NCBI RefSeq assembly: GCF_003071345.1 | Contig: NZ_QCYK01000001.1 | Span: forward strand, 2,170,001 to 2,234,000 | From: Chitinophaga parva | GTDB taxonomy: Bacteria; Bacteroidota; Bacteroidia; Chitinophagales; Chitinophagaceae | Direction: 5' to 3' | DNA length: 64,000 bases | Shown: piece by piece, positions 16,006 to 25,225 of the stretch | How positions within the stretch are numbered: position 1 is the first letter of the stretch | Layout of the letters: each line of letters opens with the position of its first letter | Translations under genes and position numbers: made by a program | The notes under the pieces: model-generated | What the model saw: only the letters and a program-made list of their open reading frames with translations | Told to the model about the DNA's origin: nothing | The model's database searches: none

Positions 16006-17319
16006 ATGGCCGGATTTACCGTAGCAATAGTAGGACGCCCGAATGTAGGCAAGTCAACCCTGTTCAATCGACTGATAGAACAGCGCAAAGCCATTGTGGA
16101 CGACGTGAGCGGCGTAACCCGTGACCGTCAGTACGGCGTGGCTGAATGGAATGGTAAAACCTTCAACGTAATTGATACCGGCGGTTTTGTACCCCATAGC
16201 GATGATGTCTTTGAAAAAGAGATCCGCAAACAGGTAGTGATCGCCATGCAGGAAGCAAACCTCATCCTCTTCCTCACAGACGTAACCACCGGCATTACCG
16301 ACCTGGATGCTTCCATGGCGGATATCCTGCGCCGGTCTGACAAGCCTGTGATCACCGCGGTGAATAAGGTAGACAACCCCCAGCGTGCATTGGATGCGAA
16401 TGAGTTTTACGGGATGGGCCTGGATCCCTTGTTCTTCCTGTCTTCCATCAGCGGCAGTGGCACCGGTGAACTACTGGATGAAGTGACCAAGTATATCACA
16501 GACGACCTGGTGGTTGAACGCCCGGAAACAGAAATTCCCAAGATCGCTATCATTGGCCAGCCAAATGTAGGCAAGTCCTCCCTGCTCAACGCCCTGGTAG
16601 GCGAGGAGCGTAACATTGTGAGCGACATCGCCGGCACCACCCGTGATACCATTCACACGCATTATAAATTGTTCCAGAAAGACTTCATGCTGATCGATAC
16701 GGCCGGTATCCGCCGCAAGACAAAAGTGCATGAAGACCTGGAATTTTACTCCGTGATCCGCGCCATCAAGGCCATGGACGAAGCAGACGTTTGTATGCTC
16801 CTCCTGGATGCAGAGAAAGGCCTCACCGGCCAGGATCTCAGCATCTTCAGCCTCGCCGCCCGCAAGGGTAAAGGCATCGTGGTGCTGGTAAACAAGTGGG
16901 ACCTGGTTGAAAAAGAAACTAATACCGCCCGTGATTATGAAGCTATGCTGAAGGAGCGCTTTGCCCCCTTCACAGATGTGCCCATCCTCTTCACCTCCGT
17001 GACTGAAAAGCAGCGCATCTTCAAGGCCATTGAAATAGCACTGGATGTATATGCAGCCCGCATCAGCAAGATCCCGACCTCGAAGCTGAACGACGTGATG
17101 CTGAAGGCCATCGAATCTTACAAACCGCCGGTAGTACGTGGCAATGCTATCAAGATCAAGTATGTAACACAGCTGCCCACGCATACACCTACCTTCGCAT
17201 TCTTCTGTAACTTCCCGGATGATGTGAAACAACCTTACAAGAATTACCTGGAAAACCAGCTGAGAAGTAAATTCAACTTCTCCGGTGTACCCATCCGCCT
17301 GTTCTTCCGGAAAAAATAA
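16006..17319 (+). CDS. der: GTPase Der (EngA), 50S ribosome assembly
   Basis: 437 aa with the tandem GTPase domains that define the family: first G1 GRPNVGKST (10-18) with G4 NKVD, second G1 GQPNVGKSS (about 184-192) with DTAGIRRK and NKWD. A C-terminal KH-like domain (about 350-437) ends RLFFRKK. It is essential for late 50S assembly. The length is normal for the family. It follows era closely, and the two genes share an upstream promoter. Confidence 0.97.
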   Translation: MAGFTVAIVGRPNVGKSTLFNRLIEQRKAIVDDVSGVTRDRQYGVAEWNGKTFNVIDTGGFVPHSDDVFEKEIRKQVVIAMQEANLILFLTDVTTGITDLDASMADILRRSDKPVITAVNKVDNPQRALDANEFYGMGLDPLFFLSSISGSGTGELLDEVTKYITDDLVVERPETEIPKIAIIGQPNVGKSSLLNALVGEERNIVSDIAGTTRDTIHTHYKLFQKDFMLIDTAGIRRKTKVHEDLEFYSVIRAIKAMDEADVCMLLLDAEKGLTGQDLSIFSLAARKGKGIVVLVNKWDLVEKETNTARDYEAMLKERFAPFTDVPILFTSVTEKQRIFKAIEIALDVYAARISKIPTSKLNDVMLKAIESYKPPVVRGNAIKIKYVTQLPTHTPTFAFFCNFPDDVKQPYKNYLENQLRSKFNFSGVPIRLFFRKK

Positions 17320-17340
17320 TTATTTCACTAGTGAAATAAT
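17319..17340. repeat. Perfect 22-bp palindrome at the der stop codon
   Basis: The arms ATTATTTCACT and AGTGAAATAAT are exact reverse complements with no spacer, beginning inside the der stop codon. A separate terminator follows at 17354, so the palindrome is not needed for termination. Confidence 0.6.
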
Positions 17341-17353
17341 GTTTGATGTAAAG

Positions 17354-17380
17354 AGCCCTCGCACAAGCGGGGGCTTTTTA
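17354..17380 (+). terminator. Terminator after der
   Basis: Arms AGCCCTCGC (17354-17362) and GCGGGGGCT (17367-17375), loop ACAA, then TTTTT. Confidence 0.8.
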
Positions 17381-17474
17381 TTGCCCCCCCGCCACCCACA
17401 TCACCATGAAAAATTAAATTCTCCTTAAAATCCAGGCAAAATATCATCAAAACCCACATATTATTAAAAAGTGT

Positions 17475-17505
17475 GTTGCGAAATTGAATAAAATACCTAT
17501 ATTTG
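17475..17505 (+). promoter_or_regulatory. Strong promoter of the small lipoprotein gene
   Basis: GTTG (17475-17478), 19 bp, TATATTTG (17498-17505). The start codon lies 23 bp downstream. The same GTTG form of -33 occurs before hemA. Confidence 0.75.
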
Positions 17506-17528
17506 CGGCGTTTAAACCAAACTTGAAC

Positions 17529-17774
17529 ATGAAAAAATTATTCGTATTAGCGCTGGCTGGCGGTATGTTCGCAGCTTGCAACAGCGGCAACGGTTCTTCT
17601 TCTGCTGATTCTACTGCAGTTAAAGCTGATTCTGCTGTAACTACTACCGTAGACACAACTGCTGCTACTCCTGCTGTTGACTCTAGCGCTGCTAAAGTTG
17701 ATTCCGCTGCAGTTAAAGCTGACTCTGTAAAGACAGAAGTTAAGACTGAAAAGAAAGTAGAAAAGAAAAAATAA
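17529..17774 (+). CDS. Small Ala/Asp/Lys-rich lipoprotein, unknown function
   Basis: 81 aa. A lipoprotein signal ends GMFAAC (Cys17). The mature part is low-complexity, built from variants of ADSTAVKADSAV and ending in a basic EVKTEKKVEKKK. Codons strongly prefer GCT, TCT, GTT and ACT, unlike the GC-ending codons of most neighbours, a pattern often seen in highly expressed genes. It has its own strong promoter and terminator, so it is monocistronic and probably abundant. The charged repeat tail could contact peptidoglycan or nucleic acid or act as a periplasmic spacer; this is a guess. Confidence 0.8.
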   Translation: MKKLFVLALAGGMFAACNSGNGSSSADSTAVKADSAVTTTVDTTAATPAVDSSAAKVDSAAVKADSVKTEVKTEKKVEKKK

Positions 17775-17803
17775 TTTCTTCTGTCTTTTTCAGAAAGTTA
17801 TTT

Positions 17804-17832
17804 CCCCGCACCCCTGGTGTGGGGATTTTTTT
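17804..17832 (+). terminator. Terminator of the small lipoprotein gene
   Basis: Arms CCCCGCACC and GGTGTGGGG (one G-T pair), loop CCT, then eight T. Confidence 0.85.
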
Positions 17833-17849
17833 TGCCCGGCAGGGCACAA

Positions 17850-17883
17850 AAAAGGAGCATCGCAGTAAAACGATGCCCCTTTT
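17850..17883 (-). terminator. Terminator of the processing-protease gene
   Basis: Arms GGAGCATCG (17854-17862) and CGATGCCCC (17871-17879), flanked by A and T runs; it acts on the minus-strand gene ending at 17927. Confidence 0.75.
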
Positions 17884-17926
17884 CTATGTGCGTTGATAAT
17901 TTGTTCAGTGTTTCCGTAAAATGAAC

Positions 17927-19534
17927 CTACTGTTTGTTCAGCGTTTCAATTGCCTTCATGACCATCGGATCATTGGTATTATTGATCATCAGGTAGCCTT
18001 CGTTCTTAAATAACAACCGGGCAAACAAGGCCTTCATGCGCTTCTTCACCTGCACGGCTTCATCTGCCTTCATATCATTTACACCGGGTACGCTATCCGC
18101 CACGGCAAATGCTTTCATTTCGGTAAACATCGGTTCACTTACCTCAAAACCTTTATTGAACGCTGCTGCATCATGGTAGTTGGCAAACTCCGGCAGGTGC
18201 GCACTGTAGTAGCGGGAAGTAAACTGGTTCAGCACATCACGGATGTAAAGTTTGGTGATCAGCGGGGTGTAATGGCTGGTGTCCAGCGGAATGAAAATGT
18301 CCGGGGTAATGCCTCCGCCGCCATATACCGTGCGGCCTTCTATCATGGTGTGGTAAGGCACGGTGTCCGTGGGCTTAATGCTGTCCGGGTTCAGAAGCTC
18401 CCCATGGTTAAAGCGGTTCAGGATATCTTCATCATACGCTTCGCGTCCATCACTATAAGGCTTCTGGATGCAGCGGCCACTGGGAATGTAGTAGCGGGCA
18501 ATGGTAAGACGCAGGGCCCCACCGTTGCTCAGCGGGTACTGTTCCTGCACCAGCCCTTTGCCAAAGGTGCGTCGGCCAATGATGGTGCCGCGGTCCCAGT
18601 CCTGCACGGCCCCGGCCAGGATCTCACTGGCACTGGCAGAGCCTTCATCTGTAAGGATGGCCAGCTTGCCGTCTTCAAACTCGCCGGGTTTATTGCAGCG
18701 GTATTCTGCTTTCGGGTAATTGGATCCCTTGGAATACAAAATGAGCTTATCGCCGGAGAGCAGCTCATCTGCTACGTTGGTAGCGGCTTCCAGGTAACCA
18801 CCGGGGTTCTGGCGCAGGTCTATGATCAGGGATTTGAGCCCTTGCTTTTTCAGCGCGGTCATGGCATCCATAAATTCCCGGTAAGTGCTGGCAGAGAACT
18901 TGCTGATCTTGATATAACCAATGCCGGGCGCCGTCATGTAAGCCGCATCTATACTATAAAGCGGGATGAGGCCACGGGTGATGTTCATGTCCAGCGTTTT
19001 TTGCCCGCGCAGTACAGTCACCTTCACTTTGGTGTCTGCCGGTCCGCGCAGCAGGCGGCGCATACCTTCCACGGTAATGCCGTTGCCGGCCACGGTGCTG
19101 TCGTTCACCCGGATAATGCAGTCGCCGGTGCGCACACCCACCTTATCTGCCGGGCCGGCAGTGAGTACAGACACTACATGCACGGTATCCGCGATGAGGC
19201 TGATCTCCACGCCAATGCCCTGGGTGTTGCCTTCCAGGTTATCGTTGATGTCGGCCACATTGGCCGGGGGAATGTATACGGAGTGAGGGTCCAGGTGGGA
19301 GAGCAGGCCGTCGATCGCTTCCTGTTGCAGGTCGGCTACCTTGAGGGTATCCACGTATTTGGCTTTCAGCAGGTTCATGACCTCTTCCAGCGCGGTTTGG
19401 CGGCGATTGAAAAGACTGGCGCCCAGGTCACCGTTCTGACCTCCGGGCATTTTATGTCCCAGGTACATACCCAGGGCCAGTACTCCTGCCATTAAAAGCG
19501 GTAAAAATACCTGCAACTTCCTGTTGTTCGACAT
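17927..19534 (-). CDS. S41-family C-terminal processing peptidase (CtpA/Tsp-like)
   Basis: 535 aa. An N-terminal membrane anchor or signal (residues 8-26) leads to a helical region, a PDZ domain (about 95-180; GIGVEISLIAD) and the S41 protease core with the Ser/Lys dyad S301 (GSASASEI) and K326 (FGKG), spaced 25 residues as in E. coli Tsp. It acts in the periplasm, cutting exported proteins near their C-termini. The extra C-terminal 150 residues are as in other Bacteroidota members. It is divergent from the GlcNAc-kinase-like gene. Confidence 0.94.
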   Translation of the reverse strand: MSNNRKLQVFLPLLMAGVLALGMYLGHKMPGGQNGDLGASLFNRRQTALEEVMNLLKAKYVDTLKVADLQQEAIDGLLSHLDPHSVYIPPANVADINDNLEGNTQGIGVEISLIADTVHVVSVLTAGPADKVGVRTGDCIIRVNDSTVAGNGITVEGMRRLLRGPADTKVKVTVLRGQKTLDMNITRGLIPLYSIDAAYMTAPGIGYIKISKFSASTYREFMDAMTALKKQGLKSLIIDLRQNPGGYLEAATNVADELLSGDKLILYSKGSNYPKAEYRCNKPGEFEDGKLAILTDEGSASASEILAGAVQDWDRGTIIGRRTFGKGLVQEQYPLSNGGALRLTIARYYIPSGRCIQKPYSDGREAYDEDILNRFNHGELLNPDSIKPTDTVPYHTMIEGRTVYGGGGITPDIFIPLDTSHYTPLITKLYIRDVLNQFTSRYYSAHLPEFANYHDAAAFNKGFEVSEPMFTEMKAFAVADSVPGVNDMKADEAVQVKKRMKALFARLLFKNEGYLMINNTNDPMVMKAIETLNKQ

Positions 19535-19647
19535 ACGCCTTGCTACCGATTTGTTTAAATGGATACGTTTTAATTAAATTGTGGCAAAAATAGGATAAAT
19601 CACAGCAAAAGGTAATTGGCAGCATTTATTTCCTAAAAGACCGGAGC

Positions 19648-20505
19648 ATGCAGGTGAAAACAATATTGATCGCAGACAGCGGATCTACCAAAACCGCCTG
19701 GTGCCTGGTGGAAAATGGCCACCAGCGTACATTCCGTACACAAGGCATCAGTCCCTATTTCCAGACGCCGGCCCAGGTACAGCAGATCCTGCAAACGGAG
19801 CTGGTAAGCCAGGACCCGGCCCTGCTGAAAGTGGAAGAGCTTTACTTTTATGGCACCGGCCTGCTGGCCGAAGCCAATGCCCGCATGGTAGAAGACGCGC
19901 TGCAAGCCGTATTTACCAACACCAACATCTCTGTCACCCACGACCTGATGGGCGCCGCCCGTGGGCTCTGTGGGCATAACCCGGGCATTGTGAGCATCCT
20001 GGGTACCGGCTCTAATTCCTGCTACTACAACGGCACCGCTATTGTAAAGAACAACCCCGGCCTGGGCTACATCCTGGGCGACGAGGGCAGTGGCGCTTAC
20101 CTGGGCAAGCACATTCTCCAGTACTATTTATACAACAGCTTTGATGATGAACTGAAATTCAAATTTGAAGCAAAGTTCAATACCTCCCGCGACGAGATCC
20201 TGGAAAACGTATACCGGAAACCGTTAGCTAACCGCTACCTGGCGTCTTTTGCCAGCTTCCTTTCCGAAAACCGCGGCCATTTCCTCGTAGAGAATATCCT
20301 GGAAGACGGTTTCAACGAATTTTTCTTCAACCACCTTTACAAATACCGCGAAAGCTGGACCTTCCCGCTGCACTTCACCGGTGGCGTGGCCTCCAGCTTC
20401 CAGGATGTGCTCCAGGAACTTTGCAACCTGTACGAGCTGCAGCTGGGCACCATCGCCCGCTCCCCGCTGGAAGGGCTGGTGAGGTATCATAGTATGTTGT
20501 CCTAG
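19648..20505 (+). CDS. BadF/BadG-family sugar kinase, N-acetylglucosamine kinase-like
   Basis: 285 aa of the ASKHA fold. The phosphate-1 loop DSGSTKT (residues 10-16), phosphate-2 region LGTGSNSCYY and adenosine motif TGGVASSF are all present. This family phosphorylates GlcNAc (and glucosamine) freed from cell wall or chitin, giving GlcNAc-6-phosphate. It lies 101 bp before murQ in the same direction, which supports peptidoglycan recycling. The last codons (MLS-stop) fall in the first unit of a 7-bp repeat array, so the array has set where the protein ends. Confidence 0.88.
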   Translation: MQVKTILIADSGSTKTAWCLVENGHQRTFRTQGISPYFQTPAQVQQILQTELVSQDPALLKVEELYFYGTGLLAEANARMVEDALQAVFTNTNISVTHDLMGAARGLCGHNPGIVSILGTGSNSCYYNGTAIVKNNPGLGYILGDEGSGAYLGKHILQYYLYNSFDDELKFKFEAKFNTSRDEILENVYRKPLANRYLASFASFLSENRGHFLVENILEDGFNEFFFNHLYKYRESWTFPLHFTGGVASSFQDVLQELCNLYELQLGTIARSPLEGLVRYHSMLS

Positions 20506-20596
20506 GTCCTAGGTCTTAGGTATAATACTGATCCGTTAACAATCTTATCATTACGCAAAGCATGGTACTTAGGACTTAGGACCTAAGACCTAATAC
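20499..20596. repeat. Inverted pair of 7-bp tandem arrays (locus B)
   Basis: The left arm (20499-20526) is GTCCTAG twice, GTCTTAG, GTATAAT; it contains the kinase stop codon. The right arm (20565-20596) is TACTTAG, GACTTAG, GACCTAA twice, TAC in reverse orientation, ending 10 bp before the murQ ATG. The unit theme is the same as locus A, 16 kb away. Confidence 0.85.
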
Positions 20597-20606
20597 AATT
20601 TAAAAA

Positions 20607-21419
20607 ATGTTCCAACGCATCACCGAGCAGCCATCGCACTACCATCACCTGGAAAAAATGAGTATTCCTGAGCTGCTGGAAAATATCAACAAAGAAGACC
20701 AGACCGTGCCCATGGCCGTGCAGCAGGCTATCCCGGAGATCACGAAACTCGTGGCGGCAGTTACGGATAAAATGCTGGCCGGGGGCCGCCTCTTTTACCT
20801 GGGAGCCGGTACCAGCGGGCGTTTGGGCATTGTGGATGCTTCCGAGTGCCCGCCCACTTTTGGTGTACCACATGGACTGGTGATAGGCATCATTGCCGGT
20901 GGCGATACCGCCATCCGCAAGGCCGTGGAATTTGCAGAAGACAGCCGCGATCAGGGTTGGAAAGACCTGCAGGCCTTTGATATTTCTGACAAGGATGTAG
21001 TGGTAGGCATTGCCGCCAGCGGTACTACCCCCTACGTGATAGCCGCCCTGGAAGCCTGCCGCCGGCATGGCATTACCACGGGCAGCATCAGCTGCAACCC
21101 GGACGCACCGGTATCTGCCGCGGCCGATTTTCCCGTGGAAGTGGTGGTAGGACCGGAGTTTGTGACCGGCAGCACCCGCATGAAGAGCGGCACCGCACAG
21201 AAACTGGTGCTCAATATGCTCACCACCTCCGTGATGATCCAGCTGGGGCGCGTGGAAGACAATAAAATGGTGAACATGCAGCTGAGCAATGAAAAGCTGG
21301 TGGACAGGGGCGTGAAAATGCTGATGGACAATACCGGCATCACAGATTATGAACAGGCCAAGGCCCTGCTGCTGCAATATGGAAGTGTGAAAAAGGCCGC
21401 TGAAAATTATAAACCCTAA
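20607..21419 (+). CDS. murQ: N-acetylmuramic acid 6-phosphate etherase MurQ
   Basis: 270 aa SIS-domain lyase. It cleaves the lactyl ether of MurNAc-6-phosphate to GlcNAc-6-phosphate and D-lactate in the cytoplasm. The motifs LGAGTSGRLGIVDASECPPTFG (catalytic Glu80) and the AEDS region (Glu111) correspond to E83 and E114 of the E. coli enzyme. The TGSTRMKSGTAQK sugar-phosphate loop is intact. It follows the GlcNAc-kinase-like gene, and together they recycle wall amino sugars. No murP transporter is adjacent. A heptamer array forms its upstream region. Confidence 0.95.
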   Translation: MFQRITEQPSHYHHLEKMSIPELLENINKEDQTVPMAVQQAIPEITKLVAAVTDKMLAGGRLFYLGAGTSGRLGIVDASECPPTFGVPHGLVIGIIAGGDTAIRKAVEFAEDSRDQGWKDLQAFDISDKDVVVGIAASGTTPYVIAALEACRRHGITTGSISCNPDAPVSAAADFPVEVVVGPEFVTGSTRMKSGTAQKLVLNMLTTSVMIQLGRVEDNKMVNMQLSNEKLVDRGVKMLMDNTGITDYEQAKALLLQYGSVKKAAENYKP

Positions 21420-21495
21420 CGGGGATAAAAAGACTGCCTGTACAGGTCATGGGCCAACAGCACAAATCGTACCGGTAAATCAGGTGAAAGGCAAG

Positions 21496-21523
21496 CCGCT
21501 GCTGCAAAGTAGCGGTTTTTTTT
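21496..21523 (+). terminator. Terminator after murQ
   Basis: Arms CCGCTGCT and AGTAGCGG (one G-T pair), GCAA tetraloop, eight T. Confidence 0.85.
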
Positions 21524-21625
21524 ATAACAAACGATTTTAAAATTATACCCAAAACCGCGACATTTGAAACAGGTGCTACCCTGCACCGCAACCAACTTTT
21601 AAGGACCCAATTTTACCGGAAAGTT

Positions 21626-22189
21626 ATGCATGACATTGAACCTTTTTATAACTGGCGGCATTTATATACAGCAGAGGAGGATGAGCTGTCGCCATTTTAC
21701 GGGAGGGAATACAGTGAGTTTGAATATTCCAACACCGTCTATAATTACTACATCCATCCACAGTGGGACGAGTTCGGCTCCCGCAACCTCTACATGAAGA
21801 TCCTGTTTGCCGATTACCAGTTCAACTACGTGATCATTGAACTGATGGGTGAGTGGAACGACTGTATCGAGAACGACATCGAGACCCTCAAGCGGGATGT
21901 GGTGGACATCCTCATCCAGCAGGGCATTAACAAATTCATCCTCATCACCGAGAACGTGCTCAATTTCCACTCCTCTGATGATTGCTATTACGAAGAATGG
22001 TGGGACGACATCAAGGACGATGGCGGCTGGATCGTAAGCGTGGACATGCCGGAGCAAACCCGTCAGGAATTTGAAAAGGCCCACCTGGACAACTACGTGC
22101 ACCTGCTTAATGTGGACAAGTGGAGAACCTTTCAACCCCAGCATTTGTATAACCTGGTGGATAATATCATGCTCCGGAGACTGGAGTAA
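21626..22189 (+). CDS. Acidic cytoplasmic protein, unknown function
   Basis: 187 aa, very acidic and aromatic (many Asp, Glu, Tyr and Trp), with no signal peptide or transmembrane helix. It reads as a compact alpha/beta domain: strands such as YVIIELMGEW and KFILITENVLNF alternate with helices. Codon use and full-length openness support a real gene. I recognise no family and no catalytic motif. It stands alone between the murQ terminator and the sdh promoter. Confidence 0.72.
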   Translation: MHDIEPFYNWRHLYTAEEDELSPFYGREYSEFEYSNTVYNYYIHPQWDEFGSRNLYMKILFADYQFNYVIIELMGEWNDCIENDIETLKRDVVDILIQQGINKFILITENVLNFHSSDDCYYEEWWDDIKDDGGWIVSVDMPEQTRQEFEKAHLDNYVHLLNVDKWRTFQPQHLYNLVDNIMLRRLE

Positions 22190-22425
22190 AGTAAAGCATA
22201 CGCATTTATTATAAGGCCTTCTATATTGTACCAGCAATTATTTTTCTTGCCCGTTCAACATACGTAAGGCCTTTTTGTTATATCTTAACGCCGGGCGCAG
22301 GTTGTGATGTTTTCTTCGCGCCAGTTAATACCTGCTGTATAATACCTCCTACAATTTAATATAATTTTTAAAGCGTATATTCGACAAAGTGAATGCATCT
22401 AATGGGCAATACCTGAGAAATATCA
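22190..22425. other. AT-rich intergenic region before the sdh promoter
   Basis: No open frame of note. The word AAGGCCTT occurs near 22214 and AAGGCCTTTTTG near 22266, the latter resembling a weak terminator end. I see nothing else in it. The sdh promoter begins at 22426. Confidence 0.4.
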
Positions 22426-22456
22426 TTTGGTTTTAATTTTTCCTGCTTTAAATTTG
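22426..22456 (+). promoter_or_regulatory. Promoter of sdhCAB
   Basis: TTTG (22426-22429), 19 bp, TAAATTTG (22449-22456): a full consensus match. The leader to the sdhC ATG is about 54 nt. Confidence 0.85.
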
Positions 22457-22515
22457 CCCGGTTATTAGTCATTTATAATTCATCACGTCACTCAAGGAAG
22501 CTTAGATACTCTACT

Positions 22516-23193
22516 ATGAAGTGGTCACAATTCTTCAGTACCTCCATAGGAAAGAAGCTATTGGTAGGCGCTACCGGCTTTTTCCTCTGCAGCTTTGTGC
22601 TGGTACATCTCGTGGGCAACTTACAGTTGCTTTACAACGACAATGGCGAGGCATTCAACACCTACGCTGCATTCATGGGTCATAATCACCTGATCCAGTT
22701 CATTGCCTGGGGACTTAAAATAGTCATCCTGGTACATGCCATCATTGCATTGCAGCTCACCTTCAGCAACCGTTCCGCACGCCCCGTGCGCTATGCGGTG
22801 AACCCCGGTAACCAGACCTCTTCCTGGTTCAGCCGCCAGATGGCGATCATGGGCAGCATCCTGCTCATTTTCATCATCATCCACTTAAAAGATTTCTGGT
22901 TCAAGTTCCACTATGGTGACGTGCCTACAGAAACTTACAACGGTGTGGAACTGAAGAACCTCTACTACACGGTACAGGTGGCCTTTAAGGAATTGTGGCT
23001 GGTGGTGCTGTACGTGATCGGCATGATCGCGCTGAGCTTCCACCTGGTACACGGCTTTAAGAGCGCGTGCCAGACCTTTGGCCTTAACCACGTGAAATAC
23101 AATGGCCTGCTGAATTTCATCGGTGTATGGATCTTTGGGATAGCCATTCCCGTTGGTTTTGCCATCATCCCGGTGATCATTTATTTAAAATAA
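22516..23193 (+). CDS. sdhC: Succinate dehydrogenase / fumarate reductase cytochrome b subunit
   Basis: 225 aa with five predicted transmembrane helices. Four helix histidines suited to bind two b hemes are visible: H31, H74, H123 and H176 (or H179), as in the diheme Wolinella-type subunit. It anchors the A and B subunits and exchanges electrons with menaquinone. There is no separate SdhD, as expected for this type. It is first in sdhCAB, behind a strong promoter. Confidence 0.95.
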   Translation: MKWSQFFSTSIGKKLLVGATGFFLCSFVLVHLVGNLQLLYNDNGEAFNTYAAFMGHNHLIQFIAWGLKIVILVHAIIALQLTFSNRSARPVRYAVNPGNQTSSWFSRQMAIMGSILLIFIIIHLKDFWFKFHYGDVPTETYNGVELKNLYYTVQVAFKELWLVVLYVIGMIALSFHLVHGFKSACQTFGLNHVKYNGLLNFIGVWIFGIAIPVGFAIIPVIIYLK

Positions 23194-23212
23194 TCTGTAA
23201 AGCAAGGATATT

Positions 23213-25186
23213 ATGATGAACGCAAAAATACCTGCCGGTTCATTAAACGATAAATGGAGCGATTATAAGGGTCACTGCAAGCTGGTAAACCCGGCTAACA
23301 AGCGTAAGCTCGAAGTGATCGTTATCGGTACCGGCCTGGCCGGCGCCTCCGCAGCAGCCGCTCTCGGTGAGCTGGGGTATAAAGTAAAAGCATTCTGCTT
23401 CCAGGATAGCGCCCGCCGTGCACACAGCATTGCAGCGCAGGGCGGTATCAATGCCGCCAAGAATTACCAGAATGATGGTGACTCTGTATTCCGTTTATTC
23501 TACGACACCGTAAAAGGTGGCGACTACCGCGCCCGCGAAGCCAACGTACACCGCCTGGCAGAAGTGAGCGCCAATATCATTGACCAGTGCGTGGCACAGG
23601 GTGTTCCCTTTGCCCGCGAATATGGCGGCCTGCTGAGCAACCGCTCTTTTGGGGGTACACAGGTACAACGTACTTTCTACGCCGCCGGCCAAACCGGCCA
23701 GCAGCTGCTCCTGGGCGCTTATTCCGCCCTGCAGCGCCAGGTATCCCTGGGCAACGTAGAGATGTTCTCCCGCCACGAAATGCTGGAAGTCGTGAAGATC
23801 GATGGCAAGGCCCGCGGCATCATTGCCCGTGACCTGATCAGCGGTAAGCTGGAACGCCACTTTGGCCACGCAGTGCTGATCTGCTCCGGTGGCTACGGCA
23901 ACGTGTTCTACCTGTCTACCAATGCCATGGGCTCTAACGTAACCGCAGCCTGGAAAGCCCACAAGCAGGGCGCCTACTTCGGTAACCCCTGCTTCACGCA
24001 GATCCATCCCACCTGTATCCCCGTTTCCGGCGACCACCAGTCCAAGCTCACGCTCATGTCTGAATCGCTCCGTAACGACGGCCGCATCTGGGTGCCCAAG
24101 AAGAAAAACGACAACCGCAAGCCCAACGAAATTCCTGAAGAAGAAAGAGACTATTACCTGGAGCGCCGCTACCCGGCCTTCGGTAACCTGGTGCCCCGCG
24201 ACGTGGCCTCCCGCGCCGCCAAGGAAAGATGTGATGCCGGTTACGGTGTAGGCTCTTCCAAACATGCCGTATACCTGGATTTTGCAGAAGCTTTTAACCG
24301 CTACGGCCACATTGAAGCCGGCAAACGCGGTATCCACGACGCAGACGCAGACACCATCTATAAACTGGGTGTGGAAGTCGTGGTAGAGAAATACGGCAAC
24401 CTGTTCGACATGTATGCCAAGATCACCGGTGAAGACCCGTACAAAGTGCCTATGCGCATTTATCCCGCGGTACACTACACCATGGGCGGTCTCTGGGTAG
24501 ACTACGAACTGCAGACCACCGTTCCCGGCCTGTACGCCCTCGGTGAAGCCAACTTTTCCGACCACGGTGCTAACCGCCTGGGGGCCTCCGCCCTCATGCA
24601 AGGCCTGGCAGACGGCTACTTCGTAATTCCTTACACCCTGGGTAACAACCTGGCGGACGATATCTCCACCAAGGCGATCCCCACCACACACCCTGCATTT
24701 GAAGCCGCAGAGAAAGCGGTGCAAAATACCATCAGCACCCTGATGAACATCAAGGGCACCAAGTCTGTGGATCATTTCCACAAACAGCTGGGCAAGATCA
24801 TGTGGGAAAAATGCGGTATGGCCCGCAACGAAGCCGGCCTGAAACAAGCCATCACTGAGATCCAGCAGCTGCGCAAGGAGTTCTGGAAAGATGTGCGCAT
24901 CCCCGGTACTGCCAATGAATTTAACCCCGAACTGGAAAAAGCCGGCCGCGTAGCGGACTTCCTGGAACTGGGTGAACTGATGTGCCTTGATGCGCTGAAC
25001 CGCCGCGAATCCTGCGGTGGCCACTTCCGCGAAGAGTCCCAAACAGAAGACGGGGAAGCAAAACGCGATGACGCAAACTTTTCCTATGTATCTGCCTGGG
25101 AGTACAAAGGCGACAGCCAGTATGAACTGCACAAGGAAGAGCTGGAGTTTGTGGAATGCAAACCCACCCAGCGTAACTACAAGTAA
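23213..25186 (+). CDS. sdhA: Succinate dehydrogenase / fumarate reductase flavoprotein subunit
   Basis: 657 aa. It has the FAD-binding Rossmann motif near [15 protein letters not shown], the covalent-FAD His71 in [13 protein letters not shown], the substrate region [10 protein letters not shown] and the Arg-containing [12 protein letters not shown] flavin loop. It oxidises succinate to fumarate on the cytoplasmic side. Two ATGs follow each other (23213 and 23216); the first is used here. It lies 19 bp after sdhC. The B-type (Bacteroidota/Wolinella) lineage fits the diheme sdhC. Confidence 0.96.
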   Translation: MMNAKIPAGSLNDKWSDYKGHCKLVNPANKRKLEVIVIGTGLAGASAAAALGELGYKVKAFCFQDSARRAHSIAAQGGINAAKNYQNDGDSVFRLFYDTVKGGDYRAREANVHRLAEVSANIIDQCVAQGVPFAREYGGLLSNRSFGGTQVQRTFYAAGQTGQQLLLGAYSALQRQVSLGNVEMFSRHEMLEVVKIDGKARGIIARDLISGKLERHFGHAVLICSGGYGNVFYLSTNAMGSNVTAAWKAHKQGAYFGNPCFTQIHPTCIPVSGDHQSKLTLMSESLRNDGRIWVPKKKNDNRKPNEIPEEERDYYLERRYPAFGNLVPRDVASRAAKERCDAGYGVGSSKHAVYLDFAEAFNRYGHIEAGKRGIHDADADTIYKLGVEVVVEKYGNLFDMYAKITGEDPYKVPMRIYPAVHYTMGGLWVDYELQTTVPGLYALGEANFSDHGANRLGASALMQGLADGYFVIPYTLGNNLADDISTKAIPTTHPAFEAAEKAVQNTISTLMNIKGTKSVDHFHKQLGKIMWEKCGMARNEAGLKQAITEIQQLRKEFWKDVRIPGTANEFNPELEKAGRVADFLELGELMCLDALNRRESCGGHFREESQTEDGEAKRDDANFSYVSAWEYKGDSQYELHKEELEFVECKPTQRNYK

Positions 25187-25225
25187 GAAGGGAGCTTTTT
25201 ATCACTACTACAAACCATTTGAACA

